A DNA stretch of 64,000 bases from Streptomyces hygroscopicus (GTDB lineage: Bacteria; Actinomycetota; Actinomycetes; Streptomycetales; Streptomycetaceae), in the NCBI GenBank assembly GCA_002021875.1, contig CP018627.1:7130001-7194000 (forward strand). Reading direction: 5' to 3'. Each line of letters starts with the position of its first letter. Position 1 is the first letter of the stretch. The position numbers and the translations under genes were made by a program. The notes beneath the pieces are model-generated. The model ran no database searches. It was not told the origin of the DNA and saw nothing but the letters and a program-made list of their open reading frames with translations. Below are positions 60,952 through 64,000 of this stretch, in pieces.

Positions 60952-61854
60952 TCAGGTGACCGGCTGTTCGTTGTTCTCCCGTCGGGAGGCTGTGCCGAGC
61001 AACGTACGTGCGACGTCTTCCAGTGATCCGAGCAGCGGGTTGGGGTCGTCAGCACGCGTGACGAGCACGACCTCGCAGGGATCGAGGTCGATGACGGGCA
61101 CCAGGGCGATGTCCTCGCGCACAGCGGCGCGTCGATCGCCGGCCGGGAAGATCGCGACACAGTGGCCGGTGGCGATGAGTTCCAGCTTGTCCTCGTAGCT
61201 GTCGTCGATCGCGGGCGCGGGCGGTGCCGGGCGGTCGCCGACCGGCTTGGGCGTGCTCCAGACAACCGGAGTGCTGACGCAGGCCACCAGCTCCTCGTCC
61301 GACAGAGCCCGCCGGCTGACGGCTTTCTCCTTCGCCAGATGATGACTCGCCGACGTGGCGAGTACCCGCGGCTCCTCATGGAGCTTGGTCACCCGGAAGC
61401 CGTCCGTGGCGAAGGGCAGGGGCCGGTACGCGACGAGGGCGTCGACCCGCCGCTCGGCGAGGGCGAGCGTGTCCCGCCAGTCGAGGTGCCGGGTGCGGAC
61501 CTGGCCGTCGGGGTGCCGGCGGCGCAGTTCCTGCACACAGGCGGTGATGACCAGTCCTTCGGCGCAGCCGACGGTGAGGGTACGGGGCTGGACGGCGGCT
61601 CTGGCCGTGCGGGCGGCTTGCTCGGCCTCCTGGAGCAGGATCCGGGCCCTGGGAAGGTATGCCCGACCGGCGTCGGTGAGGCTGCTGCCCTGCGGCGATC
61701 GGTCGAAAAGCCGGACACCGAGCTCAGCCTCCAGTCGCTGGATCTGGCGGCTCAGCGACGGCTGCGCCAGGTGCAGCCTGGTGGCGGCCCGGCCGAAGTT
61801 GCCGTACTCGGCCACGACCGTGAAATAGCGCACGAGCCGCAGATCGATGTCCAT
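60952..61854 (-). CDS. LysR-family transcriptional regulator
   Basis: A 300-residue LysR protein: helix-turn-helix [20 protein letters not shown] (about residues 20-39) and a periplasmic-binding-type effector domain ([20 protein letters not shown]). ATG 61854. Divergent from an SDR gene with a T-N11-A dyad between (61875-61901). It should activate or repress the SDR in response to an unknown small molecule. Confidence 0.92.
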   Translation of the reverse strand: MDIDLRLVRYFTVVAEYGNFGRAATRLHLAQPSLSRQIQRLEAELGVRLFDRSPQGSSLTDAGRAYLPRARILLQEAEQAARTARAAVQPRTLTVGCAEGLVITACVQELRRRHPDGQVRTRHLDWRDTLALAERRVDALVAYRPLPFATDGFRVTKLHEEPRVLATSASHHLAKEKAVSRRALSDEELVACVSTPVVWSTPKPVGDRPAPPAPAIDDSYEDKLELIATGHCVAIFPAGDRRAAVREDIALVPVIDLDPCEVVLVTRADDPNPLLGSLEDVARTLLGTASRRENNEQPVT

Positions 61855-61874
61855 TCGCCCAGGGTACGTCGCAC

Positions 61875-61901
61875 GCCGTCATACGCCTGGGGCAAGACGG
61901 C
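61875..61901. promoter_or_regulatory. LysR-type T-N11-A dyad between LysR and SDR genes
   Basis: GCCGTC (61875-61880) and GACGGC (61896-61901) form an inverted repeat; inside it T61882 and A61894 are 11 nt apart, the LysR consensus. Flanking CATACG copies extend the site. It lies 21 nt from the LysR start and 53 nt from the SDR start. Confidence 0.6.
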
Positions 61902-61953
61902 ATACGGAACAGGTCTTGGACAGGGTGTGCGGGTGGATATTTGGCTTGAGGGC

Positions 61954-62697
61954 ATGACCACTTATGACGGCAAGAAGATCGTGATCACGGGCGGAAGCAG
62001 CGGTATCGGCCTGACTACGGCCCGGTTGTTCGCGGACGGTGGGGCGCAGGTAATGATCACCGGCCGGACCCGGTCCACCCTGGACGCCGCGCTGGAGCAG
62101 TTGGGGGACAAGGCGGTCGCCGTCCGCAGCGACGCCGCGTCCCTGAAGGACATCAAGGCGCTGGCCGGCACGGTCCAAGAGCGGTTCGGCGCGGTGGACG
62201 CGCTGTTCGTCAACGCCGGTGCCACCGCGTCCGCGCCGTTCGACTCGACGACGGAGGAGATGTACGACGCGCTGTTCAGCATCAACACCAAGGGCCCGTA
62301 CTTCACGGTGCAGGCGTTGGCGCCGCTGTTGCGCGAGGGAAGCGGCGTGGTCCTCACCACGTCGGTGGTGAACGTCCTGGGCCTCGACGCGCTCAGTGTC
62401 TACTCGGCGAGCAAGGCGGCCCTGCGGTCGATGACGCGCACCCTGGCCCGCGAACTGCTGCCGCGCAAGGTGCGCGTCAACGCCGTGAGCCCCGGCCCGA
62501 TCGACACGGGCATCCTGGACCGCTCCTTCCCCGACGACGTCATCGAGACGATGAAGGACACCTACCGGAGCACCAACCCGATGCAGCGGCTGGGGGCGTC
62601 CGAGGAAGTGGCCGCCGCGGTGGCGTACTTGGCGTTCGGGGCGACCTTCTCGACGGGAACGGAGTTCCCTGTCGACGGAGGGGCTTCGCAACTCTAG
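61954..62697 (+). CDS. Short-chain dehydrogenase/reductase
   Basis: A 247-residue classical SDR: TGGSSGIG cofactor motif, NAG (FVNAGATAS), catalytic Ser in TTSVVN, YSASK with Tyr and Lys, and the C-terminal PGPIDTGIL and FPVDGGASQL. The Arg after the second strand (TGRTRSTL) suggests NADP. ATG 61954 with GAGGG close upstream. Substrate unknown; regulated most likely by the divergent LysR. Confidence 0.93.
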   Translation: MTTYDGKKIVITGGSSGIGLTTARLFADGGAQVMITGRTRSTLDAALEQLGDKAVAVRSDAASLKDIKALAGTVQERFGAVDALFVNAGATASAPFDSTTEEMYDALFSINTKGPYFTVQALAPLLREGSGVVLTTSVVNVLGLDALSVYSASKAALRSMTRTLARELLPRKVRVNAVSPGPIDTGILDRSFPDDVIETMKDTYRSTNPMQRLGASEEVAAAVAYLAFGATFSTGTEFPVDGGASQL

Positions 62698-62855
62698 GTG
62701 CTCTGACCGCATAGGTTCGCTCGGTCGTTCAGGCCGCGGTGGCGAGGGGGCGTCCGTCCCGGCGGATGCTCTTCTCGCCGCGGACGCGGCGCTGGAACGC
62801 CAGCGGTTACGGGGCGCGGGTGCGTGGCGGCGCCCGGTCGAACGTACGCGGCGGA

Positions 62856-62878
62856 ACGTGGTGGCGCCCCCGCCACGT
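62856..62878. terminator. Hairpin between the SDR and disA stop codons
   Basis: ACGTGG (62856-62861) and CCACGT (62873-62878) pair, with an additional possible GGCG/CGCC pairing inside. It lies between two convergent genes. The stem is short and confidence moderate. Confidence 0.45.
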
Positions 62879-62914
62879 ACGCGCCGACGCCCCGTCGGAC
62901 CTACGCGCCGCTCC

Positions 62915-64000
62915 TCAGACGTACCGCTCCAGGATGGACGACTCGGCCAGCCGTGACAGGCCCTCGCGGACCGAGCGCGCCCGGGCCTCGCCCACACCGT
63001 CCACCATCTGCAGATCGTCCACGCTCGCCGCCAACAGCTTCTGCAGGCCCCCGAAGTGCTCCACCAGCCGCTCGATGATGGCGCCCGGAAGCCGCGGCAC
63101 CTTCGCCAGCAGCCGGAAACCGCGCGGCGAGACCGCCGAGTCGAGGGTCTCGGGCGAGCCGGTGTACCCCAGCGCCCGGGCCACGATGGGCAGTTCGAGC
63201 AGCTCGGTGTGGGTCAGCCGGTCCAGCTCGGCGAGCGCGTCGGCCACCGTACGGGTGCGCTTGGCGGTCGGCTCGGGGACGTAGTCGCGCACCACCAGCT
63301 CGCGCTCGGGCTCGACGCCCGCGATCAGCTCGTCGAGCTGGAGGGAGAGCAGCCGGCCGTCGGTGCCCAGCTCGACCACGTACTCCGCGATCTCGGTGGC
63401 GATGCGCCGGACCATCTCCAGCCGCTGTGCGACCGCGCTCACATCCCGGACGGTGACCAGGTCCTCGATCTCCAGGGCCGAGAGCGTGCCCGCGACCTCG
63501 TCGAGGCGGAGCTTGTACCGCTCCAGAGTGGCCAGCGCCTGGTTGGCGCGGGAGAGGATCGCCGCCGAGTCCTCCAGGACCCGCCGCTGGCCGTCCACAT
63601 ACAGTGCGATCAGCCGCATCGACTGGCTGACGGAGACCACCGGGAACCCGGTCTGGATGGAGACGCGCTGCGCGGTGCGGTGCCGGGTGCCGGTCTCCTC
63701 GGTGGCGATCGCCGCGTCCGGAACGAGCTGCACCCCCGCCCGCACGATCTTGGTGATGTCCTTGTCGAGAACCAGCGCGCCGTCCAGCTTGCACAGCTCG
63801 CGCAGCCGGGTCGCGGTGAACTCGACGTCGATGACGAAGCCGCCGGTGCACAGCGACTCGACGGTCTTGTCGGTGCCGAGCACGATCAGCCCGCCGGTGT
63901 TTCCCCGGAGGACGCGCTCGAGGCCGTCGCGCAACGCCGTGCCGGGCGCGACTGCGCTCAGGGAGGCACGCATCAGACCGTCGGCCTTGCCGGGTGCCGT
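62915..64000 (-). CDS. disA: DisA, diadenylate cyclase and DNA integrity scanning protein (5' end outside window)
   Basis: At least 361 residues. The DAC domain has KLDGALVLD (DGA motif) and TGTRHRTA (RHR motif), the two signatures for c-di-AMP synthesis; a long coiled middle and a C-terminal helix-hairpin-helix domain ([20 protein letters not shown]) for branched DNA follow. An internal Met at 63973 is not the true start: the frame stays open to the window end with the codons for TAPGKADGL, which resemble the N-terminal extension of Streptomyces DisA. c-di-AMP controls potassium and osmotic balance and, by riboswitch, some cell-wall hydrolases. Confidence 0.95.
   Translation of the reverse strand, partial: TAPGKADGLMRASLSAVAPGTALRDGLERVLRGNTGGLIVLGTDKTVESLCTGGFVIDVEFTATRLRELCKLDGALVLDKDITKIVRAGVQLVPDAAIATEETGTRHRTAQRVSIQTGFPVVSVSQSMRLIALYVDGQRRVLEDSAAILSRANQALATLERYKLRLDEVAGTLSALEIEDLVTVRDVSAVAQRLEMVRRIATEIAEYVVELGTDGRLLSLQLDELIAGVEPERELVVRDYVPEPTAKRTRTVADALAELDRLTHTELLELPIVARALGYTGSPETLDSAVSPRGFRLLAKVPRLPGAIIERLVEHFGGLQKLLAASVDDLQMVDGVGEARARSVREGLSRLAESSILERYV

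Noticed and set aside
63973..63973. Met at 63973 as the start of disA
   Set aside because: The frame is open to the end of the window and the upstream codons (TAPGKADGL) resemble the N-terminal extension of Streptomyces DisA, so the gene is treated as cut by the window edge.

Overview
This window is chromosomal DNA from a Streptomyces. The DNA is very GC-rich and codons end mostly in G or C. GTG and TTG starts are frequent and genes are packed in operons with ATGA or GTGA overlaps. Several diagnostic Streptomyces genes are recognisable: rsiG (old name amfC), nur, glnR, the cysA leader peptide, sigE-cseABC, disA and a whiJ-like XRE/DUF397 cluster. No rRNA, tRNA, CRISPR array, prophage or recognisable transposase was seen.

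Left part (1-32 kb), mostly core. It starts with an XRE regulator cut by the window edge (perfect palindromic operator beside it), then a YCII protein with an ECF42 sigma factor, several oxidoreductases and GNATs, and a TetR-controlled DrrAB-type exporter. SoxR follows with a divergent FMN reductase, then rsiG, dtd, a YgfZ-like protein, nur, nitrobindin, a 33-residue membrane protein and a DsrE protein. Next come the cysA-DUF1416 operon with a Cys-containing leader peptide, an LmeA-like protein, a MoaD-like protein, a heterodimeric ABC exporter with one degenerate ATP site, glnR, a LacI regulator, an HtrA-type protease with its MprAB-like two-component system, and a further ABC exporter.

Middle part (32-50.7 kb), accessory in character. 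It holds a 42-residue Lys/Pro-rich peptide, a lipoprotein-adaptor-ATPase-permease efflux operon divergent from a two-component system, an LmeA-like protein, an RRM protein, an old-yellow-enzyme reductase behind a MerR-type promoter, and a PCMT-like methyltransferase. A 0.6 kb gene-free stretch with nested inverted repeats follows, then a whiJ-like XRE/DUF397/ATPase cluster whose regulator and ATPase carry rare TTA codons. Last are two STAND NTPases in tandem: an intact NACHT protein and a TPR protein broken by a frameshift exactly at its Walker A lysine. This pair is the best candidate for an immune or self/non-self system here.

Right part (50.9-64 kb), core again: M23 peptidase, TetR/MFS pair with a 23-bp inverted-repeat operator, AraC/VOC pair, the complete sigE-cseA-cseB-cseC cell-envelope stress operon with 11-bp-phased direct repeats upstream, mutY, a secreted Gly-rich protein, a LysR/SDR pair and disA (5' end outside the window). 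From memory, the left and right blocks lie far apart in S. coelicolor (about SCO415x-SCO418x and SCO3352-SCO3368), so the middle part may fill a rearrangement junction.

Two patterns recur. First, short tandem repeats begin inside the last codons of a gene and copy its stop codon downstream (dtd, the DsrE gene, the second ABC exporter gene, the M23 gene, the methyltransferase gene). Second, a -10 hexamer lies 6-7 nt before the start codon of many genes, predicting leaderless mRNAs.
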